64,000 nucleotides of DNA from NCBI GenBank assembly GCA_948470475.1, contig OX419337.1:5162708-5226707 (forward strand). The letters are read 5' to 3'. The position numbers and the translations under genes were made by a program. The stretch is from Galaxea fascicularis (lineage: Eukaryota > Cnidaria > Anthozoa > Scleractinia > Euphylliidae). This document shows positions 11,601-23,060 of the stretch, piece after piece. The notes beneath the pieces were generated by a model. That model saw only the letters and a program-made list of their open reading frames with translations. It had not been told where the DNA came from and ran no database searches. Position 1 is the stretch's first letter; each line of letters begins with the position of its first letter.

Positions 11601-14600
11601 GCACATTTTCATGGGGAACTTTAACTACTCCTCCGCTTTGTTTTGTTTGGGGGTACATTTGTTTCTGATTTATCCTCCCTCTCTTCCAAAGGCAAGCCCT
11701 AACCAAATATTTGTCCCAGTCACCCGTCCACTCCCCTCCATGGCCACAAATTCTGGACAACCCAACGGCGCACGCGCGGGTTTACTTGGCAATATGGCCG
11801 CCAAACTCTCTAAGGAAACGTATGGCAGAAATAAAACAAACTAAAATAGATCAAGTTCTGGCTTACCTGGAACAAGTGCCGCAATCCGGTCGAAATCTTG
11901 AAAGTTTCCTCTGCTATTCTGACTAAGTTGCTTTCACCGACAAATGTTACTCGCCCTGCTTTTTATCGATGTTTATTTTCGAAGCTTGGCTCATACAACG
12001 CTCTGTATTTCAGAGGCTTGAAAGCCAATTTTGCCAGCCGAACCAGATTTTGATGCGCCGTAGCGGACAACATAATCGGACAACATAATCGGGTGTTTAT
12101 CCGAGAACCATGTGCTGTATTCTTGGGCGACAAACTTGCATTTTGCAGCAAACTCCGCCATGTCTGGTATCAAAATTTTCATTGAAAAACAATCTTTCTA
12201 ATGCTGTAGAGAATGGTGGGATACAAGTTGAAAGGACGATACTTTTGGCCAGCAAACATTCCTATGGACGCGGGAAATACTAAAATTTATTACGCTCAAT
12301 AGACCTGATCGATCGGTTTTGTTTTGGTTAAAAAAATATCGGAAACTTAGATTTCATTGAAATTGAGAAGTTTAAGAATGCTATTTTGTCAACTGTGATC
12401 ATATTTGAAATATGTTCGCCAACAAAGAGTTTCTTCGGAACATATTTTGACCGTACACATCGGATACGATTCTCTGTGAAGTTCATACGAGCTTACTACA
12501 ACAGATAGGCTGCAGGTACATCGAATTGCTCAGTATCTTATGAGGCACGAAGTATTGTGTAAAACTAAACCACTGAAGAAAAAAAAAAGAATTAAGCTGT
12601 GCGTAATCCACTGGCAAGGAGCCGCTATGGCGTTCCGTTGCGGACAAAATATCCAAATAATAATTATCAAGTCAAAAATAAAATATCAGTCCAAATGTGT
12701 AAAATATCAATTCGAAAAGTTCAAATAATTGATTTAAAACTATATTTATTGAAACGACACGTCCTACAAAAATAGTTCGTCGAAAAAAAATTCGATGAGT
12801 CGAAAAAAAAAATTCGAAGTCGAGAAAATGGGGGAGAACGCTGACCAGTTGTCATATCAGTTTGTTGATTCATAAATACGGATATGTTGAGAAAAGGCGG
12901 CACGATGGCTGCCTAACACTGGAGAGTTTTTCTTCTCCCTTGCTAGTCTTATGGAAAACACTGATAGACAGCTTAGTTCAGCCTCCCATGACACCTCTGA
13001 ATTTTTGCTTCGGCGCCTGGATGAGTATGAAAGAACGCTCTCAACTTCAAAGTCAAGAGTCAGGAAAGCTATGGGAGTCTACCTGCTCTGCAAAATGTTG
13101 TGGCAGACCTTGCGTACCTTTGCGATCGTGTGTCCTTTCGTCGATCGCATTTCGAGCAGCGACAATTTATAGCTTGGGATGACAAAGAGGGCATAGGAAT
13201 GTGCGCTCTCTTGAAAATGAACACTCGCCGACAGAGTCACCTGGCCGACCAAGGCTTGCAATCAGTCGCGAGCAGTAAATGCTCTACACGGGGACTGCGG
13301 CTTGCGCTGGAGCGATATTTCCAGAATGTTAGGTGTACACTGCTTCGTAGAAGACATGAACTGGGGATGCGAGTGGAAGGGAGAGAATTTACACAACTTA
13401 GCTATTCAACTTCATCATTACACTGTGCAGCGAATATTGGCAGAAATATTAAAGAAAACAAAGTGTCTAAATGGCCGGCAGCCGGTCAAGGTTGTAAAAA
13501 CACAAAATGACCGGCAGTCCCAGATTTTTCTAAAAATTGTCGAATCAAAGAATCCAAACCATCGTATGTCGATTAGGAAAAGTCAAGCGATCCTGAAATG
13601 ATTTTTAGATCTAGGTCCAGCGCTTGCTTTATGCTGGACTTATTGGACGAATCGTATTTCGTGACAGTTAGGATTTTTTTCAGGTTAACTGCTGGCCAAG
13701 ATGTCAAAAACACTATGACCGGCAGTCCGATAAAAATTGCAAGATCGAAGAACTTCAGTCAATTTAAACTGTCAAAGATCAGTGATCTATGCAACCGGTT
13801 TTGTAGGATTTATCCATCATTTCTACTGTTGTACTGTCTTAGTCATGAGTCGACAGATGTTCGTGACAATGTTAGCAAGGCGTGACAAGCGACGTTTGAC
13901 TTTCACACATCCCTTCGAATAAGCCCAACTGACAAGCAAGCGCTGGATTCATGTCTTCTACGACGCAGTGTTCTGGCAGATACACCGAAAATTATGGAAA
14001 TATCGCTCCAGCGCAAGCCACAGTCCCCGTGTAGAGCATTTAACTGCTCGCGACTGATCGTAAGCCTTGGTCGGCCGGGTGACTCGGTCAGCGAGTGTTC
14101 ATTTTCAAGAGAGCGCACATTCCTATATGCCCACTTTCTCTTAAACTATAGTTGTCATCCCAAGCTATAAATTGTCGCTGCTCGAAATGCAATCGACGAA
14201 AGGACACACGATCGCAAGGGTACGCAAGGTCTGCCACAACATTTTGCAGAGCAGGTAGACTCCCATAGCTTTCTTGACTCTTGACTTTGAAGTTGAGAGC
14301 GTTCTTTCATACTCATCCAGGCGCCGAAGCAAAAATTCAGAGGTGTCATGGGAGGCTGAACTAAGCTGTCTATCAGTGTTTTCCATAAGACTAGCAAGGG
14401 AGAAGAAAAACTCTCCAGCGTTAGGCAGCCATCGTGCCGCCATTTCTCAACATATCCGTATTTATGAATCAACAAACTGATATGACAACTGGTCAGCGTT
14501 CTCCCCCATTTTCTCGACTTCGAATTTTTTTTTCGACGAAATATTTTTGTAGGACGTGTCGTTTCAATAAATATAGTTTTAAATCAATTATTTAAACTTT

Positions 14601-17600
14601 TCGAATTGATATTTTACACATTTGGACTGAAATTTTATTTTTGATTACATATTTTTGTTTTTGACTTGATATTTTATTATTTGGATATTTTGTCCGCAAC
14701 GGAACGCCATAAGCCGCCATCCTGTTTACATTTTTCTACTGTTGAGAACGAAACCGCGTGCTACTGCGTGGGCTCAAATGTCCGGAATTTCTGGCCATGC
14801 GCCAAACTCATAATCCTTCCGATTATTTGCTATATGGGCCCAAAACTGGTCAGCCTTAATAGTGTTACCCAGTGAGCTTAGTGTTTCAGATTGTTCTCAC
14901 TCAGTGTCAAAGCAAACCAAAATGAAATGCAAAACTCGCTCCATTGATCGATAAACCCATCTGGGCCTAGTTGTTCAAAGGCTGGATAGCGCTATCTACC
15001 AGATAAATATCTATCCAGTGGATAGGGCAATTAGCTTCTCCAATACTTATCCGCTGGTTAGAGATTTATCCGGTGGATAGCGTTATCCAACGTTCCCGGC
15101 ATAGTAAATCGAACCCAATCGAACTAAATAATTTCAATCGAACTCAATCGAACTCAATCGGTGGATTGAGTTCGATTGAGTTCGGCAATCGAACGAAATC
15201 GAACTCACCCAAAAGAAAAAAAATCAATTGAACCCAATCGAACGTTCGATTTTCGAACTCGTGATTTATGCAAAACAGACGTGGAAAACCATTACCAGAT
15301 CTTAGAAGCTCGAGTTGCTTCAGCCCTGAGTGTAGCGCAAGTGTTTTTCGTAAACGAAGAAATTCCGCAGAAATGGCTTCAGATGAGTTGTGGATCGTAA
15401 GCTTGAAATGTATAGTCAAAGGCTACCAGGAATGCCGCTTTGACGTTAAGGATGGCGACATTTTCGAAATACATTTTCGAATGATAGCTTTGTTTTGTTC
15501 TGTTCTGTTCTCTTAACTGCCGTGGACAGTTTATAAATGGGGTTTGTGTTATTGAATAAATAGTAAAAAAAGCGGAAGAAAAACTTGCTTTGAAGGGCTT
15601 GCTTTGTATAGGTTCACCAGAGCCAATCGAACAAAATCCATTTAATTGTGTTCGTTTCCGAACTCAATCGAACAAAATCAGACGGATTGAGTTCGATTGA
15701 GTTCGATTTGTTCGATTGAATTCGATTTGTTCGGAAATCGAACTCACTGAAAGTGTGGTGTTCGATTTCGTTCGATTGCCGAACTCAATCGAACTCAATC
15801 CACGGATTGAGTTCGATTGAGTTCGATTTTCGAACGTTCGCTTTACTATGCCGGGAACGTTTGAACAACCGGGGCCTGGGAAGCATAATTAAGCCATAGA
15901 AAAGTTTACTGAATATTTAGAATACCATGTAGGGATTAGCAAAGGAATATATCATCCTTTTGCTTCCTTTTTCGGTTGGTTTTGCTACTCACGGCAACAG
16001 TTTTGCTTCAACTCCTGTGCGGCCTTTAAATTGCAGATTGGGGTGTTAAAGGACAGTCCTGCATTCCAGGATGCGGTCAACATGGCCGCCAATATAACAA
16101 GTAAGGGTTCTACTTTACTGCTTCTCTACTACTACACAGGCCGTCCAAGAAATCATCTGTTTGTCGTCTTAGCACTAGCTTATCGAGTCAAGTGAGCAAT
16201 CTGATAAGTAAACCTATCCAGTTAATTGCTTTCTCACTTGGCGGCTTAGGGCAATAGGTCAGTGGGAAATAAATTAACTTAAAAGGACAAGACTAAACAT
16301 GGTTGGGTGGAAAATGTGAGATTTCCTTAGACTAAAGAGAGAATATTAAGTCTGTGGAACATTTTAGAGAGGAGTCCGAAAGAATAAAATTCATGCAGGT
16401 CACGCGCCCGAGTCTCCCGTATATGTAATTCAGTTATACATCAAGTGAATTAGGAATCAGAAGGGAACAGGTTCGATGCGTATTGGGAGAATTCGAAATC
16501 AGATGTGAAAACGAAATCTGGCAGAATTCTTAGCCTTGCGTGTGATATGTATTAAATCAATCAAATCTTTCATTCCTTTTACCTGCTAGATTGGCCAATG
16601 ATCTTACTCTAATTACCAAGATTCATGCCGTTTGTGTTAACTGAGTATAAAGCGCAAACATTTTTCTCGATCATAATTTACATAGCCCTCGAAGATCCTG
16701 ACGAGATGTTTGAAGCACTGAAAAGTGGAGATGGAATCGATGGGATCTTGGAGGAATTATTCACTGGCATAGAATCCATGAAGAGGAAGGACCCGTCCAA
16801 GCAACTGTCGGTCGCCAAGTTTATTTGGCACAGTCGAGCCTTCGGTGTGGCGTACAGAAACGACTTGTTTGAAAAGTACATTTCAGACTGCTTGTCAAAT
16901 GTGATCAAATTTCGTTACAATGATGTACTTCGCATAACAAGCAATTACATTCGGGCAACTGAGGTAAGGGTATATCGTTTTTCATATTTAACTGAGGCCA
17001 TGTATATGAAAGCCAATGGTGCCTGAAATGAAACATAGCATCACTCAAGTACTACAAATATTTCGCTGCTTGTCAGGACCAGATCGAGTCTGTCAAGTCA
17101 ATCCTGTCTGAAATGATCGCATGAGAATATGATAAAAAGGCGTTTTTTTTCCAAGAAATTAGTTAAGCATATATTTTAGGCAGCCTAAAGGCTTTCTTTA
17201 AACACCGTACCTCGAGACATACAAACCTTATTCGGTACCAGCTGCTTGCCACAACCCGATCAAATGCTAAGCAACCCCTAGGAGTAAATAAAAACACAAA
17301 ATGAGGGATTGAAAAGCCTTCAAGAGATAATTTTTGTGTAGAACATGGTAGAGGTCATGCCAAAAAGTGTAGAGGTGCTTTAAATTCCTTTGAATGCTTC
17401 TTCTTAGATTTCGGAATGAGTGACTCAAATTCCGTCTAAAAACAATTTTTGGATGAAGTTTTTGTGATATGCAGGAAGAATCATCAAGGTCGAGATAAGA
17501 GTTATCACCCGTAGCCGGAGATTGATGCCGATAACTCTTACCGAATCTAATAATTGTTTTATTGCTTGTTATACACTAAACAAAAGAAAGTTGACACGAC

Positions 17601-19553
17601 AGTAGACATTCACTTGCAAACCAGAACGTCATTTTGCTTTTTCGTCCTGACGGCAAGCCACACAAAGTGCTTGATTTTGCCGACATGATTATCTTTAAGA
17701 ATCATGCACCGCGGTCACATCTGACATGATTCAATACCAGTGCCGGACTTTGAGTGCCCTTGCCATGATTAGTTTATATTCTGCGGCTTGATTCTATCAC
17801 AGGCGCTGATTTCGAAAATTTACTGTACACTTTCGGCCAATCAGAAAAGGGAAAGCGAGTTCAGTTTATAATATAATAAAAGTGCATAAATGACATATGG
17901 AAGTAACCTCTGTGGCTAACTGTGATATTTCGGGGACTTATTTTTTTATTGTTCAAAATATTAAGTCAGATTCAGTATCCGTTTATGTACCTTGGCTCCT
18001 TGGGCCCTTTTAATAAAAAAGGTATCCCTAGAGACTAAAATAGGAGGCGAGCCGGTCGGGCCTCTGGTATCAGGAGCCGAGAATTTCGTTTCCTTATCAT
18101 CAAATTAGGATAGAATTTGCCCTAGTCCTTGATTTATATTGCTACTTTAAATGAAACAACACCTGTAATTGGCTGACGAAAAGCGTAGTTTCCCAGCCGG
18201 CATAAAACAACAAATCTGATTGGCTTAGGAAACAGGTGGTTTCCTAGGCGACTACACAGCACGGAAATGAGATTCGGCGTTCGTGTGAGCAGACGTTATT
18301 GTTTTCCTGTAGGAGCTTCGCGCCTCGTGGCCGCGGCTTCGCCGTGTAATTTCCCTTCGACAAACAGAAAAAAATAAAGTCGATCCCTAAAATTTTGCTC
18401 TTGCATGGAACCGTTCTGGTTCAAGTAATCTCATAGTTTCCTACATTCAGATTTAATACAGCAAAATCCCGCGTTTTACAACAATGAAGGCACAGATAAA
18501 AATACAGAAAAAAAATTTAGTCTAGATTTCAGTCAGTAAGATTCAAAGAACGAACCGGCTAAAATGAGAACAATATCATGTCTTTGCCAATACTGGATTA
18601 CACAATGCACTTGTATAAAAAATACAGATCCATGTGTCTCTCGCATTTTCAATGTCACAGCTTTTGAAGCACATTGAAACTTCCAATATAAATTTACTGT
18701 ATGGTTATCATTTAAGCTGTATTCTAGATAATTATTTAATACAGCACTTCACCTATTCCATATTACACATGCCCTGTAGTAGTTATCTGTGCTGATCGCT
18801 AGTGCCCCGCAAAATTAAGAACCTATTTAAGAACCTAAGTAGCCGAAAATCCCACTAATTACCATTTCCATAGAAAGTTGTTTAGACTAAGCTGAAAAAT
18901 CTTGGTTATTATGCGCGGGTTTCAACTGTATCGTCAAATTAATTGTGTAATCATGTCATTCCCAAACGCATTTAGCATTTGGAGGGAGTGGGGCTTCTAA
19001 ATGATTCCTGTGCACGTCTGAAAAGTGCTTGTCAAAATGCGTTTTTCATTCTGCCTGTAGGCCGTAGAAAGTAAACAGCTGTCTTCTGACGAGAGCAATA
19101 GTCCCATGAATGTGTTCAACTCTCAGTCGCCAATATTTCTGGCCTTCATAATAGCGCTGTCATTGTTTCTACTTGTGGTTCTTGTTGGCGGTAAAGTGAG
19201 CTTCCTCGTGACAAGATATAAACGGTACCAGGCTGCAAAGTTAGCGGAGTCCAATGGAAGTGAGTCTAACGGGGCAGGTAAGGATTAATTAATGGGCTCT
19301 TTCAATTCAATGGAATTTTCGAATTTTAGGACAACCTTTAGTGGGACAACCTTTTCAGTCTGCCCGAAAAGGGAAAATTCCGGTATTTTCATAAAGTTCC
19401 AATTCTAACATTCCTCCAGTGCCCACGCGCAATAACATCTTTGAAGAAGACAACATGGTGAGCCCCGGCTAGTGTTTATCGGTATAGGGTGTGTCGATTT
19501 GCGTCAATTACTCTCGAACTTTTGCTCAACCACAGATGCCAACCCGGCCATGA
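8602..19553 (+). CDS. Ionotropic glutamate receptor-like channel with TVGYGD pore
   Basis: Eight exons join in phase: 8602-9399, 10062-10156, 11379-11535, 16037-16100, 16686-16963, 19061-19277, 19420-19457, 19536-19553 (554 codons before the stop). Order of parts: a signal-peptide-like start (residues 1-22), an acidic and Thr-rich linker, the S1 half of the ligand domain (about 113-230), outer helix M1 (246-266), re-entrant pore (EGFWWAFVTITTVGYGD, 285-301), inner helix (311-334), S2 (351-464), the last membrane helix (487-508) and a short tail. The large amino-terminal domain of animal AMPA/NMDA receptors is missing. The filter TVGYGD is that of K+ channels and of prokaryotic GluR0, and it is assembled across intron 2. 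The S1 position that normally holds the agonist-binding Arg reads TDEMK (Met204). The inferred role is a ligand-gated, probably K+-selective membrane channel. The last two exons are the least certain part. Confidence 0.85.
9400..10061. other. Intron 1 of the receptor gene
   Basis: It starts GTGAGT after codon 266 and ends in a polypyrimidine run followed by CTGACGTAG. No element was recognised inside. Confidence 0.75.
10257..10332. repeat. Short inverted-repeat element in intron 2
   Basis: AGGCCCAATTGT at 10257-10268 is mirrored by ACAATTGGGCCT at 10321-10332, enclosing about 50 bp. It is a small MITE-like hairpin without coding potential. Confidence 0.55.
10685..10900. repeat. Dispersed repeat-like segment in intron 2
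   Basis: A non-coding stretch (CAACGTCAACGAGAACG through TTTCTCGAGAAAGCG) that I recall as a common coral/anemone dispersed repeat. Terminal repeats were not resolved, so the boundaries are approximate and the call rests on recollection. Confidence 0.4.
13079..13345 (+). pseudogene. Transposase N-terminal fragment, plus arm
   Basis: Frames on this arm give a helix-rich segment with LLRRLDEYERTLS upstream. Then comes GRPRLAISREQ, broken by a stop where one T has been lost relative to the other arm, followed by LRWSDISRMLGV. The pattern (GRP..I..EQL, then W..I..xxGVS.RTL.RR) is the helix-turn-helix stretch that precedes a DDE/integrase core in many cnidarian transposon proteins. No catalytic core is present. 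Confidence 0.6.
13903..14475 (-). pseudogene. Transposase N-terminal fragment, minus arm
   Basis: On the minus strand, 14475 downward encodes the helical N-terminal part (LLRRLDEYERTLS). 14118-13903 then encodes GRPRLTISREQLNALHG and SDIIFGVSARTLRRRRHE-like sequence (with an extra residue). This arm keeps the HTH frame intact where the plus arm has a one-base loss. The two parts are in different frames, and there is no DDE core. It is a broken copy of an integrase-type DNA transposon gene. Confidence 0.65.
14962..15880. mobile_element. MITE split by a later insertion
   Basis: The left part starts GGGCCTAGTTGTTCAAAG and contains GGATAGCGCTATC and GGATAAAT motifs. The right end is CGTTTGAACAACCGGGGCC. 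Together they form one palindromic MITE of about 150 bp with inverted GGCC..GTTGTTCAAA ends. The family looks common in corals. Confidence 0.75.
15095..15855. mobile_element. 761 bp inverted-repeat transposon nested in the MITE
   Basis: Ends are CCCGGCATAGTAAA and TTTACTATGCCGGG, flanked on both sides by AACGTT (15089-15094 and 15856-15861). Removing one AACGTT plus the element restores an uninterrupted host MITE end. Subterminal regions consist of reiterated GAACTCAATC motifs in both orientations. No transposase frame was recognised. Confidence 0.8.
16964..19060. other. Intron 5 of the receptor gene
   Basis: It runs from GTAAGG to CTGCCTGTAG. It holds a GATAAGAGTTATC/GATAACTCTTACC inverted pair at about 17495-17545 and otherwise unremarkable AT-rich sequence. 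Confidence 0.7.
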
Positions 19554-20002
19554 TGAGAGAAGGTAAGAACAAAGGATATACAAAATCCTCGTTTTCGGCC
19601 ATTTTTGAGGAGTATTTACACGAGTATTTTACCGCCGTTTGTTTGCAACTTGAACATTAATATTCATTGCGAGAGAAACTGATGGTCCTACTGTCTGAAT
19701 CACAGCCTTTATCACAATCAGAAGTTGACAGTAACCTGAATACAAGGCAAAACGGTAGTAAGTGGAGTCAAGTCATGAGGAAAATGGGTACGTGACGACC
19801 CACCAAGATGACTGTTCCATTCGACATTCGACTAACACGTTTAGTTATTTATTAATATATCATCATTTGGCCGTTCGACGTGGTAAGAACAAGTCAGCCT
19901 TGAGCCGCAGGCCAGTGGCTTGTCAGACCGATGTTCGTGTTCTTTGGCTGGCCAAACGGAAGAACATGTTGATGCAACATCGTCCAACGTTGTTGAATCC
20001 CA
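19554..20002. other. Downstream of the receptor gene
   Basis: Two GT-like sites (after 19561 and near 19753) hint at alternative 3' exons of the receptor gene. None continues its frame convincingly. No other gene was seen. Confidence 0.4.
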
Positions 20003-20345
20003 AATCAAATGAAGACTGATCCTCGCAGTTTTGTACGCAATTACATGCAATTGCGAAAGAAGCCATAAAAAAATTCAGGATTTCAATGGCATTTGAACCC
20101 GTGACCTTGCGATACCGGTACGACCCTCTAAGCAACTAAGCTATGAAGCCACAGACGTTGGGAGCAGGTCAATTGTAGGTTCACATATTCCGGTGAAAGT
20201 GATGAATGTGAGTGGCGAATATGAAATGAATCATATACGTGAACTGCGGAAATGAAATCAAATGAAGACTGATCCTCGCAGTTGTGTATACAATTATATG
20301 TAATTGCGAAAGAACCCTGAAAAAAAAAATTCAGGACTTCAATGA
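20003..20345 (-). mobile_element. tRNA-derived SINE with a second partial copy
   Basis: Read on the minus strand, a tRNA-like head (TAGCTTAGTTGCTTAGAG as box A; GGTTCAAATGCC as box B; GTACCGGTATCGCAAGG between) leads into the tail TCCTGAATTTTTTT and ACTGCGAGGATCA. The tail segment is repeated without the tRNA head at about 20253-20345, as expected for a tandem or dimeric insertion. The combination is one I recognise from stony-coral genomes. The head is too degenerate and too embedded to be a working tRNA gene. Confidence 0.8.
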
Positions 20346-21220
20346 ACTTCAAATTTCAGGACTTCTCCCGCCAACATGTTGCACTCGCCTGTTTGCCCAC
20401 CACGTTTCACGATCGGGTTAACGTTGGATGACGTTAAACGAAGTTTGATTTCTATCAGCATCGTCCGTTCTTTTGTTCTGAGGTGTGAACAGTAATGGTG
20501 CATTCGTTCGGCCACGATGTTCAACATTTGTTGAACTAGCGCATGGCCACTAGCTAGGCTGAGTATCTTGATCCTTGGCAATGATTTATTGTTTATATTT
20601 CAGTGTTCTCGAGCTCACGTCGCCGCGTGAGTGTTCAAGCTACAGTTTGACGAACGAACAGAGGTTTCAATTTCTCGACGAAGAAAACTTAAAAACAAGC
20701 TCTCTGTCTTCAAATAAGAAATGGCAAAACAGTAATTGACACTCCCGGGCCAGAGAGAGCCTCAAGGTCCAAGGAAGCTCAATTTGATCGCACAAAACAC
20801 TTATTTAACGCCTTACCTTTTAAAATACATTTAAAATACAAAACCATCTCTTCTTGCTCTGCACAAATAAAATGGCCAAATTATAACCCCACAATTCCAA
20901 TTTCAGTTGTTTCATGCTTCCATATCTCTCCTCAAGGTACACTCCTTCGTATATATGACAATGAATGTCCCGTGGTACCCAAATCCAAGTTACTCACGCC
21001 GGGAAACATTTTGACATCAATTTAATGTCCAAGGTTTGTCCATGACAAGCATTTTACACCAGTTGTAAAAAAACAAATTTTACCTAGGTACATTTTCAAA
21101 ACCACGTGCTTACATCTGGGTACAAAAGAAAAATGAAAACCGTCATGTCCGACTACACGAAATGTTGTTAAAGAGTAAAGCACAAAATCCAAATAAAAGT
21201 CAAATGGTTCTCTGGCGGTA
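20346..21220. other. No gene seen
   Basis: Intergenic sequence with no supported exon. Short frames present have no family resemblance. Confidence 0.5.
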
Positions 21221-21236
21221 ACAATGAATCTCCCTC

Positions 21237-21365
21237 ATGTGTATGAACAGGTATCCACACTGTCTACAGTAGGAACAGCTGTCTACAATAGAACAACTAT
21301 CAACACTAGTAGAACAACTATCAACACTGTCTACAGTGGGAACAGCTATCCACACAGGCTTATTG
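21237..21365 (+). repeat. Short tandem repeat of GTCTACAnTnGnAACAnCT type
   Basis: Five to six imperfect units built on CACTGTCTACAGT and AACAACTATCAACACT. Confidence 0.6.
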
Positions 21366-21394
21366 GTCTAGCACGATTTTTTGGGGAGCAGTTT

Positions 21395-21600
21395 GGGACT
21401 CGACGTCATATGTGGGTTGAGTTTGTTGTTGGTTCTCTACTCTGCTCCGAGAGGTTTTTCCCCGGGTACTCCGGTTTTCCCATCTCCCCATATCCCCAAA
21501 AACCAACACTTCCAAATTCCAATTCGATCCGGATGCCAGGCATGACTTCGCGGTGATTGGAGCCTCCTGGGTAAACATCATTGATTGATTGATTGAAATA
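21395..21600. repeat. Dispersed repeat (CTCTGCTCCGAGAGG family)
   Basis: It contains GTGGGTTGAGTTTGTTG, CTCTGCTCCGAGAGG and the CCGGGTACTCCGG palindrome. It ends in a (TGAT)n stretch at about 21582-21597. I recognise this block as a high-copy cnidarian repeat, probably SINE-like. Boundaries are approximate. Confidence 0.5.
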
Positions 21601-22656
21601 GATCTACCAAGGATTCTTGGTAGATTTTGGTTCCAAATCCTTGAGTCCAAACGTTGCATCCAACATGTTGCATTCGTATGGCCACTTCATTCAACACTTT
21701 GCGACATTGTCCAAAAATTTTTGTTTTTAACAATGTCGGATGATGTTGCAATCGTTTTGTGCTTTATCAGTTTATCACACACTAGCACACGGAATCTATT
21801 TGTTTATCCACAGTTTATATGAATTAATTACGTTAGGAAGTCATTAATGTATCCATCCTTTACTCCTTTAAACCACTGAATACGCGAGGATTACACCATC
21901 CACGCACCGCATAAAGAACGAGTGGTCCGAACATATTAGCCTCTTTGATATTTTATAAATAAACATATCTGGCTCACCCATTTACTGCTTTCGTCTGATA
22001 TTCCAGATTAACAGTCGAAATAAGATTCCATAGCTAGCTGACAAGTCTGCCATTTTCATACCTTTTTTATTAAAGGAGAGCAAGAATGTTCGTCAGTTTG
22101 TGGCAATGGACAGGAGGAAACACAGGTTTAGTGGCTTGGTGTGAAACTAAAGACAGCGAACATGGTATAGTGGAAGGAAAGTGACAGCCTTATAGATTCT
22201 TGAACTCAGTATTAATCCGTTTGTGTTTCTGTAAAATGAAATAATCAAGTTACACGGCAAAATGTCACTGCTTACCAGTTTTTGTTGCTTACTGTTTCTT
22301 TGGACGAAGATCTCAAACTTTTTAAACTAAGCGTCACATTTTTTGACAGCTTTTTCTTGACTCTTTCATCAGATTTTGAAACATGTACATACAACTGATC
22401 GGCAGTTTTTCCCTCAAGAATGTCTTCCTTCAATAAAGTTAATTTTTAAGAGTTTAAATAAAAAACAAAACCGCTTCAGATAAAAGATAATAAGTTTCTT
22501 CTCTTGTTTTTGTTAGTTTGTTACTAACATGTAGGTGTGGACGTACGGATGCCGGAGAGTATGTTAAATATTTTTGTAAAATTCATTAATAATTCATAAG
22601 AGTAATGACCAATATGGATAGCCAGTATTTGAGTTACATGTTTATCTCTGTAAACC

Positions 22657-23060
22657 CTAATAGAAATCAGCTGTATGAAAGCACGGAAAGGGTTTGAAAA
22701 GGTTGCAGGGAAAAGCAGAAACAAGGGCGTGACTTAAGGCCCGGTCTAGCGGCTCAAGAAGATCTTCAATATCGGGTAATATTCTAAGATAGTAAGTCCA
22801 GCGATGTTTCAACCCGAATGTGAACGCCGCGTATGAAGCCTGTGGATACGTCGCAGCAACTTCTGCTAGCTTGACAACTTGATTAACCCATCCATCTACT
22901 TTGTAAGGCAACAGCCCTGTTCAGTGAATTAGAAGCATTTGAAGCATCAATTAATAGCACAGCATCCGTATCATCAGCTTCAAATATGCTGTGCATGGCG
23001 TGAATGGCTGCCTCGCCGCCACTTGTCAAGCCTACGAACACTTGAAGTCAGCCGCAGGCA
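22657..23060 (-). pseudogene. Fragment of a second retroelement reverse transcriptase
   Basis: On the minus strand, about 23020-22930 encodes [15 protein letters not shown], an RT motif A with one changed residue. After an internal deletion and a frame change, 22911-22740 encodes [20 protein letters not shown] then [11 protein letters not shown], a segment that follows the RT domain in a cnidarian retroelement family. No start, endonuclease or catalytic YADD is left. Confidence 0.65.

Larger units (their letters stand above)
12621..14717. mobile_element. 2.1 kb palindrome of transposon-derived arms
   Basis: The left arm (about 12621-13340) reappears reverse-complemented at about 13970-14717. 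Landmarks such as GCGTTCCGTTGCGGAC, TGTGTAAAATATCAA and TGACCAGTTGTCATATCAG are shared by both arms. The arms encode the same degenerate protein in opposite orientation. The centre (about 13340-13970) is unique apart from a roughly 80 bp direct repeat built on ATGACCGGCAGTCC (about 13470-13550 and 13690-13750). Arms differ at scattered sites and small indels, so this is an aged inverted duplication. Confidence 0.85.
11536..16036. other. Intron 3 of the receptor gene (4.5 kb, transposon-rich)
   Basis: It is bounded by GTAATA after residue 350 and TTAAATTGCAG before the S2 exon. It contains a 2.1 kb palindrome and a nested transposon, listed separately. The stretch 11570-12600 has only short frames of no recognised family. 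Confidence 0.7.

Noticed and set aside
20090..20160. A genuine tRNA gene
   Set aside because: The tRNA-like region has box A and box B, but it continues directly into the tail of a known type of SINE and its stems pair poorly.
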